DNA from: Rotaria sordida
Lineage: Eukaryota > Rotifera > Eurotatoria > Philodinida > Philodinidae
NCBI GenBank assembly: GCA_905250125.1
Contig: CAJNOL010000034.1
Location: 29,649 to 93,648 of the forward strand
DNA length: 64,000 nt
Direction of reading: 5' to 3'
A program made the translations under genes and the position numbers. The notes under the pieces are model-generated. The model was given only the letters and a program-made list of their open reading frames with translations, did not search any database and had not been told where the DNA came from. Numbering within the stretch: position 1 is the first letter of the stretch; each line of letters opens with the position of its first letter. Positions 12,901 through 25,257 of this stretch are shown piece after piece.

Positions 12901-13572
12901 AATTGAACGTTTTACTGGTCGAATATTTCTTAAAAATTTAAATAAAACAAAAATTAATTTTACATTAATTATAAAAGATTTTGGTCAACCAAATCGTTTA
13001 ATAACTCAACAAACATTAATATTTGATATAAAATCAAATGAAAATATATCAATAAAAGTTTTTTTAATTAGTATATTATTAATAATTATAATTGTTATTT
13101 TATTAAGTATTCTAATACTTATTATTAATAATTGTTGGATAAGTCATAAAAAAAAATTCAAAATTCAAAAAAAACCAACTTGGCAAAATATTTCACCAAC
13201 AACGCCAGATACATGTTTAATTGATAATGAATATGTAAGAATAATTTATTAGAGAAAAAAACAAACAAATAATTCTTATTTTAGATGACAACAACAATAA
13301 CACCATTACCTCGTGTATCAAGTCGTGAACAAAGAATTTATCCAGCATATTCATATGTTAATGATTATCAACATCAACGTAGAATTTTTTCACATTCATC
13401 ATTAGATAAAATTAATTTTCAATATTCATCAGAAAAAATATCTTTTAAACAAAATTATCAACAACGTTTATCAATGACTGATATTAATAAATATTTAGAA
13501 CGTTTTGAAAAACTTTATAATGATTCATCATCACAACAATATTTACATCAACCGATTGGATCTGTTGTATAA
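9919..13572 (+). CDS. Divergent cadherin-like transmembrane receptor
   Basis: Exons 9919..11505, 12404..13234 and 13285..13572 (introns of 898 and 50 nt, both phase 0) encode 901 residues. There is an N-terminal signal peptide (~1-17). A cadherin repeat hallmark, DINDNIPKC, lies near residue 221, followed by YDEGDNGKLEYNIE and later DHGKP and DFGQPNR loops like those in cadherin repeats. A strongly hydrophobic Ile/Leu membrane span lies at about 748-772, then a ~130-residue cytoplasmic tail. Only one canonical DxNDN Ca-binding linker is evident, so the other repeats are degenerate or lost. Codon use is extremely A/T-ending. The start follows a TTTATTTCAG acceptor by 9 nt. Likely role: cell adhesion or recognition at the plasma membrane (inference from family). 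The long first intron holds a family B repeat. Confidence 0.8.
11545..11800 (+). repeat. Dispersed repeat family B, copy 1 (in cadherin-like intron 1)
   Basis: Begins ACTTTGATACTCTCAATGAA and matches 23868-24015 (+) and the complement of 51438-51680. Shared blocks include TGAAATTTTCTA, ACATCCTACA/GCATCCTACA, TTTCCTAGATGAC and CCGAGCCTG. It accounts for much of an otherwise unusually long intron. Confidence 0.75.
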
Positions 13573-15531
13573 ACATTCGTTTATTTTTCTTTTGTGTCTT
13601 TTTTTTGTTTTAGTGAATATAAAAATATATATATATATTTGAAAAATACATGTAGACATGCCAATCGATGATTTGATAATAGATTATTTCTACAAACAAA
13701 AGAATTAAAATAGTTAGAATTCAAGATTAAATAAACGAAAGATATGAATTAAAGGTACGCTGGAGCCCGCTCGATTCGAAAAAGTTTAAAACATGAGACT
13801 ATATCAAAACAGTTCCGACTTGATGAACGTTCGAATAAAGATAAAATCTGACTGGCTCACTCTGGCGAAGAATGGTTCATGATACAGTTAGAATATATTC
13901 TGTGCTATCAAACAATAAGTCGAGAAATATGAATAAATCCAAAAGAAAGACCTTAAAAGAACTTCTCTCCTTCCTGGCACTTCTAGAGAATAGATCTACG
14001 ATAATTGGTCACGATACTGAAATATAAAATTTGCAAAAAAAATATTCTTATGAGGGAATTTTCTCAAGTGACACCTGTCGTTTGAGTTCATATTGGACCG
14101 ACATGCAGATCTCAGTGAGAATAACACAAGCCTAAAAATGTTCGTCCCCATTAACTTTTGACACCGAGTTATAATCGGTTTTTAGGTACCCCCCCCTCCC
14201 CCGGGAGACCAAGTAACGAAGTTTTAATCCAAAATTTTGCCTATAGATAAGTCTAATGACTCTTAGAATATCTTGAAAGTTTCTGTTGAAAAAAATGTTC
14301 CTTCGTCAAGATATTGAATTTCCAAAAAACTAAAGTTCACTTGAAAATTCAATAAACTCGACGAAGAAATATTCTTTCCGGTTGACACTTTCAGTATATT
14401 CTAAGAGTCATTAGACCTATCTATAGGCAAAATTTTGGATCAAAGCTTCGTTATACGGTCTTCCGAAGAGTATCTAAGAATGAGTCAAAAATTCAGTAAA
14501 CTGGTCATAATTTGGCGCTAAAGGCTAATGGGGACGAACTCTTTGAGTCTTTTTCGAATCTCATTGAGACTCATTTGTGAGTCCAATATAAGCTCAAGCA
14601 GCGGATGTCACTTTGGGTCATTCTCTCGGTAGCAATAACTCAGAAAGGTGCGAAAAATAACTAATAATCTATTCAAGAACAAGAAACATTAGATATCAGT
14701 ATAAATACAAATATTCTCATCTTGATGTAGTGCTATATGTGATTGAACCTTATGTCTGCAAATTTAAGTTTGCGGAAAGTGAAATAGAAACCACACTGTT
14801 GTCAAAAATGCAACTGATTCTACATTGCGACTAATTGTCGCTTGCCTCCGAAGAACAGCTGCCCATAAAGTTTTAAAACTTTCAGAGTAGATAGATCTCA
14901 ACAGTTGTTATAGACTCAAAATTTTCAAATGTTTTCTTCTAGGAGATATCGAGATCTCCAAAGAATAAAGATCATCCGCTTCCCTTTCTCAGTTGCAATA
15001 CGCCTAATAGAATTAACATTTTCTTTTACACATACTAGACACTATTTGAGGTGTCTACCTTTTTTTTGGTTTCCTTTTATCTCCTTTCATTCTGAGCGTG
15101 TACCCCCGAAAAAACCAACGGTACATCATATTTTGAAACCAAATAAAAACCGACATTCATAACACTTTCTAGTATAACTAGGAAAAAGTTTCAGTTCAAT
15201 GAAATGTACTATGCTTGAGAAACAGGGACGATTCTCCATTTTTTTCATTTCTTTTCGGTGCTTGCTTCTGTCGACATTCTTCAATTATCTTATTTGTTTG
15301 CGAGAAATCTCTTATGGGCATAACTTATTATGGTAATATGAAACATTCTGTTCCATCACTTTCAATTCTCAAGAAACTGTACGTTATTTGATACCGTCAG
15401 CTGTTTCCATTGTTAAAATGTCTTGATAATCAAACAGTCGATGCTCTAAGTTTATCATGCACTCTTCTGCTTAACTCTTTTTTTTACTGATATCTCTCCT
15501 CAATCATAAAAGACTCTTTCCTTATTGTCAG
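13573..15531. other. Convergent intergenic region
   Basis: Lies between the 3' ends of the cadherin-like gene (+) and the LRR gene (-). No gene seen. Contains the foldback element at 14052-14630 and a short C-run (CCCCCCCCTCCCCC) at about 14190. Confidence 0.6.
14052..14630. mobile_element. Foldback element FB2, ~580 bp (superfamily 1)
   Basis: Almost the whole element is one imperfect palindrome centred near 14341. The outer left segment TCAAGTGACACCTGTCGTTT pairs with AGCAGCGGATGTCACTTTGG at the right. Inner blocks such as AAAATTTTGCCTATAGATAA pair with CTATCTATAGGCAAAATTTT, and TCGTCCCCATTAAC pairs with CTAATGGGGACGA. Internal motifs are shared with the elements at 20678 and 57881. Confidence 0.85.
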
Positions 15532-18272
15532 CTAAAATTTATTTGAAAAATAATTACGAACTTTTACCTTCTTTTTTGCACGTTTTCGTTTTTTCTTCAT
15601 TGTCGCACTAAGTTTTAATATATCAGCAAAAACAAATTGATCAATTTTTTCACTAACATTAATCTTAATTTTTTTTAATTTATCTACAATAAAAATCATA
15701 ATTTCATCAATAAAAAAATAAAAAGAAATATCAAGTAATACTAATTGATATTTACTTTCTTTTCGTTTTTTTAATGCATCTAAAATAATTCCTCCACATA
15801 CATGTCCAATAACATTTTCATCAAGGTCAAGTTCTTGTAATTCTTCAGAGATTTCAATTAATCTTTAAAGAAAAAAAAAAGAATTTTATTTAATTATACT
15901 TTTATCATAAATACAAAAAATAAACAAACCGTGCATAAGCATTTATTGTTTGTTGAATAATACCAAAACCATCGGGTTGTAAACAATCAATTTCATTATC
16001 AAATAAATGAATTTTTGTAACAAATGGTCCAAATGGTGGTAGATCATCAAGTGTTAGTTTTTTCTTCTTTTTCTTTTCTACAATAAAAAAACTATCCATA
16101 GAAATTTGAAAAATTTTTTATATATTAAAATTATACTTTTTTTCTTTTTCTTTTCTTCTTTTTTCTCACTTTCAGTCAATTCAGGTGGTAAACCTTGTCT
16201 TTCTCGAAGTAAAGCTATATAATAATTGAAAAGAAAATAAAAAATTTATTTTTAACATTTAAAAAAACCTTCTTGTGCTTTTAATTCCATTTCAGCTCGT
16301 AATTTATCTTGTTTATCAATAAGAAATCTTTCACAATCAAGTAATAATAATTTTATGAGATCAAATGCACCTTGACATCCAAAATGATTTCCATCAAGAT
16401 AAATTTCACTAAATTAAATTCTTTATTTAATTACGAAAAATAATAATAATAAATTCTTTCTATACGCTATAGCAGTTTGTACAAGAAGTCGACCTAAAGG
16501 ATTTCCACATACAGGACCAAGATCACAGTATGTCATAGAAAGCTGCGTTATACATTGATTGTTCACCAAATTATTACATAATAATAAACATCCTTCATCA
16601 CCAAATCTAAATATATAATTTTTATGAAACACGATCTAAATGAAATGTTGAAGCATAGGGATAAAAATTTGGATCTTCTACAGACGTTATTGATATACGA
16701 TCTATGATCGTATATCAATAACATCTCGTTATAATATATGAATTACTTTCTTATTGCATTTCTGCAAGATTCAGTAAAAAAAAATTGTCCTAAAATAGAT
16801 AGAATAAAACAATATTCCTGTGATCAACAAGCACAGTTACATCATATATCACATTTTAATCCTACAGCACTGAGTAGACTGGTCATCGCCGATGTGTTCT
16901 ATTAATTTTTTTGCTCTTAGTATCTCATAGAGGATTTGTAATAAAACTTTATTGAAAGTTGATTATGTTAAATATCACTATCCACCAATGGAATAGTACG
17001 ACAACTCGTCAGTTCAGTGTTGGTATGAATTTCAGACTGATCTGTCTGACCTACGCAGATTGGTTCCATCTTTGAAGAAAGTCTCATTGAAAAACGCCAC
17101 TAGTAAGGATTAGAAATCTTCTTTACTGTGAACAAAGAAAGAATAGGAAGAAAACATCCATGAGAAAACTACATATGTAAGCTGAAATTGTATTTTTCAC
17201 TCTATCATTCGATTTTTAAGGTAAAACTAATGTTTCTCGATATAGAGACATTTTTTGCGTATATCTAGAGTAAACGTCTCTCGCAGTCAAAAACAGTTAT
17301 TTTTTCAGATTATATCGACATTGAAGAGAGATGATAAAGCAATATTGAGCTGAAAATAAGGTCTTTCTCAGTTACAGAAAAAATCACATGTCCGATTGGT
17401 CTGTAGAAAAATACCCCCTGTGTACATAGCTTGCACTAACAGTTTTTATTCATATTCTATCAATACTTGTTTTTTTCGATCATCACAAAAACCTTCGTAT
17501 GCAAACAAAAACTTACTCGTTATAGTCAAGATTCAGTATTCGAAGTGTACGACATATACTAAATGAACTATAGGCAAAACGAAACAAAAAATACAATTAC
17601 TATCAAAACTTTCAAAGATACATACGTTGAAAGTCTGTATAAAGGATCTGGTTGAAGAAGACAATCATTAAGTAAAAGAGTTTGAACAATAGTTGTTGGA
17701 AGTTTTAAATAAAGACCCTGACAATTATTAATTCATCATTCATTTTTATCGTAAAATATTTCTTACAAGTTCAATACAATCAAGTAAATCCATACAAATA
17801 TTCCATACAGAAAATATTTTGACTGTATGAACTTCACAAGTTGATAATGTACGAACAAATGGTCGAACATAAGTTTGTAGCTATTCGATAGAAGTCAACA
17901 AAACAACATGCTTTTCTTTTTATTCAAAATATTTTCAAACTACGAACGATTGGAACTGCTTCCACTGCAGGTTTAAGTTCATCTGTTGTTTCAATAGGTT
18001 TAATTATTTTTTGAGGATTTGGTCGAAGAAATATCTGAAATATATCGATGAAAATTTTCTTTTCATTTTAATAAAATTGAACATTTCACTTTTGTTAAAC
18101 TTTCGCCTTCTTCAATTAATAATCGAATTGTTTTTGTCACTTCAGTACAAGCAACACTATTCTGTTCAACACAATATTGATCATATAATTTTAAAATACG
18201 TCGTAATAATTGCACATTTTGTTCAAGTAATGCAGCATCTTTTTTCTTCGATTTTTTCTTTCCTTTTGCCAT
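15532..18272 (-). CDS. Ribonuclease-inhibitor-type leucine-rich repeat protein
   Basis: Ten exons, listed from high to low coordinate: 18272-18090, 18034-17948, 17880-17767, 17717-17626, 17567-17517, 16606-16466, 16408-16269, 16214-16137, 16077-15930 and 15862-15532. They join in frame to 454 residues. The N-terminus is Lys-rich (MAKGKKKSKKK) and helical. The centre has LRR units such as TLRILNLDYNEFGDEG, SEIYLDGNHFG (spliced) and LQELDLDENVIGHVCGG, fitting the ~28-residue RNI-type LRR. A charged linker (ESEKKEEKKKK) and a basic tail (KKKRKRAKKK) follow. The start is set by the first ATG after a TTTTTTTCAG acceptor. The exon 2 donor (GTTCGT) is weak but is required by phase. Cytoplasmic scaffold-type protein; I cannot name an orthologue. 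Intron 5 is 910 nt and holds a family D repeat; the other introns are 45-71 nt. Confidence 0.75.
16626..16888 (+). repeat. Dispersed repeat family D, copy 1 (in LRR gene intron)
   Basis: Matches 59015-59313 on the same strand. Shared blocks are TTGAAGCATAG.GATAAAAATTT, TTGATATACGAT, TCGTTATAATATATGAA and TAGAATAAAACAAT. It lies within 20 nt of a splice acceptor of the minus-strand LRR gene, so it is antisense to its host gene. It contains a small palindrome (GATATACGATC...GATCGTATATC). Confidence 0.8.
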
Positions 18273-18842
18273 TGAATAACAACCTGAAAAAAACAAAAAA
18301 GTATAACAATCAATGATTCTCTTGATAATTGATCTGTCTTCCAAGCAAACAAAGAACGTATAGGTTCTGAGTTCATATGTCCAAGTCAATGGATTTGTAG
18401 ACTAATGATGATATTCGTTTGTGCGAAATCTAAGTAGCAAATCTTTTAAAAACGTACTTAACCATTTTTATATTCGGTGTCTATAGTAATGCCTCTATGG
18501 ATTAAATCATTTATGCACTTTGAATAAACAACTGAAATTAAAATTCTTAATAAAACTTCTATTTCAATTCTAATAATTTTTTTATTTTTGAAACAAATTT
18601 TAATTGAATAAATATTTGATCAATAACAACTTATAGACAATCGTTCGGTTCCAACAATCAAAAAAACTATTAATCAATAAATAAACAATCCGACAGCTGG
18701 ATGAATAAACTATGGATTTTTCGTTCGTTGAATTAAAAGAACGAATGGAATAGTCAAGGAAAAAAACAACTTATATTTTATAGCACATTTTTTTGTACTT
18801 TTGCAGATTTACTTGATCATCATCATCATAAAAAAAAAGAAC
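18273..18842. promoter_or_regulatory. Head-to-head intergenic region, candidate bidirectional promoter
   Basis: 570 bp separate the start codons of the LRR gene (-) and eEF1B beta (+). Both starts are preceded by splice acceptors (TTTTTTTCAG on minus, ACTTTTGCAG on plus). No TATA or other defined motif can be assigned with confidence. Confidence 0.4.
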
Positions 18843-19899
18843 ATGGGTTTCGGAAATCTTGAATCACGCGATGGTCTTCTTTTACTCAATATATTTCTTG
18901 CTGATAAATCTTATGTTGAAGGGTTTGTCTTATATATATATATATGTTCTGATTTATGTCTAAATTTTATTATTCAATAGATATCATCCATCACAAGGTG
19001 ATGTTGTTGTATTTGAAGCTGTTAAAAAATCTCCAACTGCTGATCTTGAACATGCTTTACGTTGGTATAAACATATCGCTTCATTTAGTAATGCTGAAAG
19101 ACAAAAGTAATTTGTATTTTTACTTTTTTTTGTTTCTTTGAAATTTTTTGTATTAGATTTAAAGGTGAACGTCAATCAATTGACCATTATGGACGTCAAC
19201 ATGGTCAAGATAGTCAAATAAAATATGAATTTAAAACACCCTCTGTTGATCCATCTAAAGTACAATCACCAAAAAAACCTGCTGCTAATGATGATGATGA
19301 TGTTGATTTATTTGGTGATGAAGATGAAGAAGAAAGTGAACAAACTAAACAACGTTTAGCTGCTTATGCAGAAAAAAAAGCTACAAGTAAAAACTACAAA
19401 AAAAAAATTTTTATTTTCTTTCATATAAGTCTTTGTGTTTGTTATTTAAGAACCTACTGTTGTTGCTAAAAGTACAATTGTTCTTGATGTATGTAGTGAA
19501 ATATAAATTAAAAAAATTCTGTTAATGAATTTCTTTTCAATAGGTTAAACCATGGGATGATGAAACCAACATGCAAGAACTTGAACGTAATGTACGTTCA
19601 ATTGAATTAGATGGATTACTTTGGGGTGCTTGTAAGTTTTATTTATTTATTTTTGATTTAAAATGTACACTTGAAATATTTTTTATATAGCTCGTCTTGT
19701 ACCACTTGCATATACAATTAAAAAATTACAAATTTCTTGTGTTGTTGAAGATGATAAAGTAAAATTGGTTATAATATTTATTTTTGATTTATTTTCATGA
19801 TTATTTTTATAGGTTGGTACGGATATTCTTGAAGAACGTATTATGGAATTTCAAGATCATGTTCAATCTGTTGATATAGCATCATTTCAAAAGATCTAA
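18843..19899 (+). CDS. EEF1B2: Translation elongation factor eEF1B beta subunit
   Basis: Seven exons (18843..18922, 18981..19106, 19157..19386, 19451..19488, 19544..19631, 19691..19758, 19813..19899) encode 238 residues, close to the ~225 usual for animals. Order: an N-terminal GST-C-like region ([26 protein letters not shown]), an acidic linker with [15 protein letters not shown] (a typical CK2-site block), [10 protein letters not shown] opening the catalytic GEF domain, then [19 protein letters not shown] and the terminal FQKI. The penultimate Lys corresponds to the conserved C-terminal Lys of the nucleotide-exchange site. The protein exchanges GDP for GTP on eEF1A in the cytoplasm. Introns are 50-64 nt. 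The next gene starts 153 bp downstream on the same strand. Confidence 0.95.
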
Positions 19900-20052
19900 T
19901 TTTTGTTATGTTGCGTGATTTTTTTATAATTTAGAAAAACAAAAAAATAAGAAAATAAGAAACTTTTGTTTGTTTTTTTTTTATATGCATGACATGATGC
20001 CTTCGATTAATTTAGGAGAAATTGATTTATCCTATTTTGTTTTCGTTTACAG

Positions 20053-23000
20053 ATGGCTGCTGCAATAGAAACAAAACTTTATGTAACGAATTTTCCAAGT
20101 TCAGCTACTCGACAACAATTACAACAATTTTTTTCACGTTTTGGTCGTGTACAAGAATGTGCGAGTAAGATATAAATTATTTTATTTTATTTTTTTGAAA
20201 TTTAAGCAAAAATCTATTTAGTTATGTGGAATTCATATGCATTTGTTCATTATGCGACGATGGAAGAAGGTAAATTTAAATTCTACAAAAACAAATGAAA
20301 ATAAAAAGTTTTGCTTGAAATTTTTAGCTCGTCGTGCACTTGATCAATCAAATGGTGCAATGTTTCTTAATCGAAAACTTATTGTTCAATTATCTACATC
20401 ACGTTTTCGACCACAACCAAAAGAAATAAATAATGCAATATCACAACAACCTAAACAATTGATGGTTATGGCTAATCCATCATCATCGATTAATTATCAT
20501 AATTTTACCAATGGAAATCATACTGGAGGAGGATCAACAATACAAAATCAACAGCAGCAGTCAAATACACTTACACAACAATATCCGAATGGTAAGTCAT
20601 TTATTGAAATTTGTTTGTATTGACTATGACTATAAAATCATATAATCATAGAGTTACATGTAATGAATGAGATCTAAAGAGGAAACATATCCAAGTGTCG
20701 AACGCCGTTCGACTGCGTATTATAGCTACGAGTAGGTCTGAGTGTGGATTTTGACCTTAAATTTTGTCTTCAAGTAGCAGAGTTGAGCAAGTACTCAGTT
20801 TCATCGAGTACGAGCACTGGGTGTTCGGTCCACGAATACACGTAGAAGCACTAGGTGTTTGAACTATGAGTACCCAAACGAGTACTAAGCGTTCGAATCA
20901 CAAGTGCACATATGAGTATTGGGCGTTCGGATCATGAGTACATGTACGCGTACTTGCTCAACTCTAATAGGTAGATTTTTAAGATGTTCAATTTTCGAAA
21001 AACAGCGGTTTACCAAAAGAGGATGCAGTAATCAAGTCTACTTGAAAATTGAATATCTCGAGAAAGATATGTTCATTTTTGATAAAAACTTTCAGGATTA
21101 TCTAATCTGCCTATAGGTGAAATTTCAAGTCAAAATTCTTTGTTTTAGGTTTTACGGAAGTGCCTTATTTTCAATAAAAATTTTATTAAAACAGTCATAA
21201 CTCTGTATTAGTAGGCCATAGGCTCTAGTCCTTTCAAGCATTTCTTAATCTCATAGGCATCTACTCATAGCTATAATAGGAAGTCAAACAATGTTCGACA
21301 GTTAGCTATATTTCCTCGTAAGTAGAAAGCAAACAAATTGCGACTGACAAAGTAAAAAATTTCTGAAGTTGAATAATATTTTACCTTCACTCACATATTT
21401 ATGTTTTCTATTCTATATTTCAGAGCTCAATTTTGATATGATGACAAGTTATAATCCTCAACATTCACTATCATCTTCATCACCAATACAAGATGGAAAT
21501 AATTTTTTTCCAAATACATATCGTCCTCCATCACCATTTTATTTATCTCAAGAAATAAATAATGTTTATTATCCACAATATTCAACTATACCTATAGATA
21601 GAATGACACCATCACCATTATCACTTCAAATAAATAAAATAAATCATATCAAATCGAATAAAAATAATATTAAAACAGGTATTCAAAAAATAAATAAATA
21701 ACTTATATATATACATCATTTAAATTTTTCTTTTTAGATATTGGTGTAAATGGTGAAATTCCAAAATTATATTGTACGAATTTACCAGATAATTGTAAAG
21801 TCAATGATTTACAACGTTTATTTTCACCATTTGGTCATGTTATTGATTGTGTTATTCTATGGGATTATTATGCATTTGTTACATTTAAAACATTTTTAGA
21901 AGCAGAACATGCTTTACATGCACTTCATGGTTATACATGGAAAGATCGACGTCTTATTGTTGAATGGTCACGTGCATCAGGACGAAGACAACAACAGCAA
22001 CAACAAACATCACCATCACCAGCAACACCAAAACTTAATTCATTTAGTTGTATGTAGAATAAAAAATTGTTTTTTGTTTTTTTTTATTATAATTTTTTTG
22101 TTATTTTATTTAGCGGAAGTTTCAACACCGCCATCACCACGTACTCGTCCATCAACATTATTATCACATCAATCTGCTTCTAATGAACAATTTTATGGAA
22201 ATAATTCACCAAAAATTCTTTCACCACTTAAATCTCAATCACCTCATCATACGTTTAATCAAAATCTTGCTATGATGTCAATCATTCAACAACAACAACA
22301 ACAACAACAACAACCTGTGTTACATCATCATCATCATCATCATTCATCAATACCATATGGAACATATACAAATAGAAATAATTTAGAAACATTAACGAAT
22401 GAAAATCAACCAATATTTGATGGGTAAGATACTATGTTTTAAAATTAATATTTCAATTGATAAAAAAAGAATATTCGATTTCCGAGAGTAGATTCTTAAT
22501 AATAAATAATAATTAGTATTTTTTGCGAGTTTAATTGATAAAGTAATCTATGGATGTGAAAGTCTTAGCATAAAATATTCGATCACTAAAAGACAACTTG
22601 TTAGACTAGAATCAGAATTTTTTTGCTATTTCTAAATATATTTTCACATTTTCCTTCTTCCATAAGATTGAATAACTATTAGTAAGTTTTATGAAAAAGT
22701 CTAAAACTATGTCTGTACAAAGTAAAATAGTGGTTTTGATGTAGCATTTAGCTTCTGTCTTAGAATAGTTTCAATTCAACATTATTAAATTCTGTGTAAA
22801 ATGAGATATTGCAATAAGCGAAGTTTCATTTATATATTTCCACCAAAGAACTAATTTCTATAAAAATCGGCATTGGTCAAAAAATTGCTTTTAAAAATAT
22901 AAAATTTTGAAAATCTATCATGAAAAAGTAGATAGAACGCTTTGTAGAGCAAACAAGCGTGAACTATTAAAAACTATTTTGCATTTTAAATTTGATAGAT

Positions 23001-24585
23001 TTCAACTGAAATAGAAAATTGATCAAAATAGTATTCTGTGTAAACACTAATTTGAAATAATCTAATGATAGTTATTCAAGAAGAATATTCTGAACGCACA
23101 TTTTAAAAGAAAGAAAAATTCTGATTGTAACTAACGAGATGTCTTTTAGTAATCGAATATTTTGTGCGAAGATTTTTGCACACTAGATTATCAGTTCAAT
23201 CGATTTGTAATATATTTTTGAAACTGAATCGATTCTATTCTCGGTGAAGAGTGATATCAATTCACATAGAAACATCGAAATCCACACACACCTAAGCTCG
23301 GCTTGTACTGAGGTGCATCTTCAACAAAAATGATTTTAGCTAGTATACATGTCCGTAACTTATCGAGAATGATGATAAAAGTTAACCTTCTCTTTGTTTT
23401 ATCGATTTATTTAAATAGATAGTTCTTATTGCCTATGGAAAAAAATAGATAATAAAACTAGTGTCAAATAATCAAATGAGAATACTATTGTTCAGCAAGC
23501 CGACATTAGAGTCCGTCGGGTTCAAAATTTTCGTACCCGGAACTTGTTTATTGAACATTTTCGACAGATATTCACAAAGTACTGTGCTCAGACGTTAGGA
23601 TTATTAACCATGTAATGACTCTGGACAAGTCATTAATGAATGTTCGTCTCGGATCATCTGTTCGATAATATACTAGCTACATTGTGACATACACGTGCTC
23701 TTGCGGTTTGTGAGGGTATATGACGAGCTCGTAAGAATTCTGCGTCAGATCGGACTACTGAATCTGCCACTTCGCAGCATTCCATATCGCAAGATAGTCG
23801 AAAGGCAAGAGTATTCTTCCTTCTTGAACGTTTTTGGGATTCGAATCCATTTGATCAAATTTTTTCGAATTGTACTTTGATATTCTCAATGAAATTTTCT
23901 AATCAGAACAGAATAGTCGCCACAAAGATACAAGATATTTTTTCTTTGGATTCGTCGGACTCAAATCCGACCGAGCCTGACTTTGAGATTAATCTGACAA
24001 GTTCTGAAATCATTTATTTGATTTAATCTATGATTGTCATAGATTTCTATATCATTGATAATTTTTATTAACATTAATTTTAGTTTAACAAATTCTTCAT
24101 CAACTCATCATCTTAATTTATCACCATTTATTGATCGAAATACAACAAATTCAAATACACTTTTTTCATCACCATCTGAAATTGCAACACCATCATCACC
24201 TGTATCAAACACAAATGTTTATCAACCATCGGATATTATTGCTTTACTTGATCCATCATCATCTGATATATCAATTAATACAAAATCAACAGAAAATTCA
24301 ATTGTTAATGATATAACAAATATTTTATCACCAACAATAACAAATATACAAACATCATGTTCATCAACTGCAGCAGCAACTGCTAATTTATATCAAGAAA
24401 ATATTTTATCATCATTATTTGGTTCATTTGAACCATTTAGTAAATTATTTCCAATTGATGAACAATCAACATCAACATCAACATCACGTTATCATCATAT
24501 ATTACCAGCATCACCATTATTAACAACAGCACCTGATAATAGTCATCATCCAATCTATTATGGTCATAATACTTCTTGGGATTAG
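20053..24585 (+). CDS. Two-RRM RNA-binding protein, RBM4/RBM14/Lark-like
   Basis: Exons 20053..20164, 20222..20269, 20328..20591, 21424..21678, 21738..22049, 22114..22423 and 24084..24585 encode 600 residues. RRM1 (~7-77) has RNP2 LYVTNF and RNP1-like NSYAFVHY, ending LIVQLSTSRF. RRM2 (~234-304) has LYCTNL and DYYAFVTF, ending LIVEWSRASGR. The short loops and the ELST/EWSR endings resemble the RBM4/RBM14/Lark group (known-family comparison, not a search). The rest is low complexity: Ser/Pro-rich, a poly-Gln run (~389-398), a poly-His run (~402-408), and Thr/Ser-rich to the end. Likely a nuclear RNA-processing or ribonucleoprotein factor. The ATG directly follows a TTTACAG acceptor. Introns 3 (832 nt) and 6 (1660 nt) are enlarged by foldback elements and repeats; the others are 57-64 nt. 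Confidence 0.85.
20678..21318. mobile_element. Foldback element FB3, ~640 bp (superfamily 1), in RRM-gene intron 3
   Basis: Left end GAGGAAACATATCCAAGTGT pairs with right end AGCTATATTTCCTCG, and TATTATAGCTACGAGTAG pairs with CTACTCATAGCTATAATA. The left arm has lost sequence and contains a nested element (20779-20965). Internal motifs match FB2 and FB10 with conserved spacing. Confidence 0.8.
20779..20965. mobile_element. Nested 187-bp element with perfect 16-bp inverted termini
   Basis: AGAGTTGAGCAAGTAC at 20779 is the exact complement of GTACTTGCTCAACTCT ending at 20965. The interior holds degenerate repeats of a GAGTAC...CACTGGGTGTTCGG type, about 35-40 bp each. It sits inside the left arm of FB3, so it inserted later or arose there. 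Confidence 0.75.
22567..23169. mobile_element. Foldback element FB4, ~600 bp, in RRM-gene intron 6
   Basis: Left end CATAAAATATTCGATCACTA pairs with right end GTAATCGAATATTTTGTGCG. AAAAGACAACTTGTTAGACT pairs with AACTAACGAGATGTCTTTTA. The arms continue inwards with weaker pairing (TTGAATAACTATTAGTAAG against TAATGATAGTTATTCAAG). No coding capacity seen. Confidence 0.8.
23545..23840 (+). repeat. SINE-like repeat copy (truncated), in RRM-gene intron 6
   Basis: Collinear with 35598-35875. Shared blocks are CATT.TTCGACA..TATTC, AAAGTACTG, GGATCATC..TTCGATAA, AGCTCG.AAGAA.TCTGC and the trailing AGAGTATTCT. The 5' tRNA-like part seen in the other copy is not clear here. A GGATTCGAATCC motif lies at its 3' edge. 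Confidence 0.6.
23868..24015 (+). repeat. Dispersed repeat family B, copy 2
   Basis: Starts GTACTTTGATATTCTCAATG, as in the 11545 copy. An internal stretch is missing relative to the other two copies; matching resumes at the CCGACCGAGCCTGAC block. Confidence 0.7.
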
Positions 24586-25247
24586 ATATGAGAAAAATAA
24601 ATAAAAAAACGAATTTCTTTTTTTTTTTTTGATTCTGTTTTTTTTCTTTCACCGGTGTGTATTCATTCATTCTGGGTTTTTTCTGTTGTTATTTCACGTA
24701 AAACACAAAAAAAAACTATCTACACTCTCTCGCGCTTTGTTTTTTTCTTTCTAGTCGCACTTTTTCTTTTTCTGTCTGTCTTTGTCGGCCATTTCTTTTT
24801 CTTTTTTTTTTTTTTTTTTGTTATGGTTGTTTTGTCTATTTGCGCGATCAATAGTAGTTCGTTTCGTTTTCTTTGATTATTATTTCGACATATGGGATCT
24901 CTTAGGAAAAAAAAAGCAACCCTATTACATTGCTGTAGTTTAGTTCTGTGTGTTTAAAAAACAAACTTCTCTTCACTTCTTCTTTTTTTGTCTCAGGTTT
25001 TTGTTTTTGTTTAAAAAAAAAACAAATTAGCAAGGTACTTACCATGACTTTATCTCGTACTCCGGTCTTGCATTGTAATACATCTATGTATTTGTTGTTC
25101 TGTTCTTTTTTTTTCGAGCAAGATTTATGCTATCTTTGCGCGATCGATTCTTCTTCTTCTTCTTCTTCTTGTTTAGTATTTCAAACAGCACACTCCTATT
25201 TGAACAGTCTTCTCATTTATCAACTCTCATTGTTTGTGTAGGTAAAC

Positions 25248-25257
25248 NNNNNNNNNN
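25248..25257. other. Assembly gap (10 N)
   Basis: Ten unresolved bases inside a T-rich stretch; the true length is unknown. Confidence 1.
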
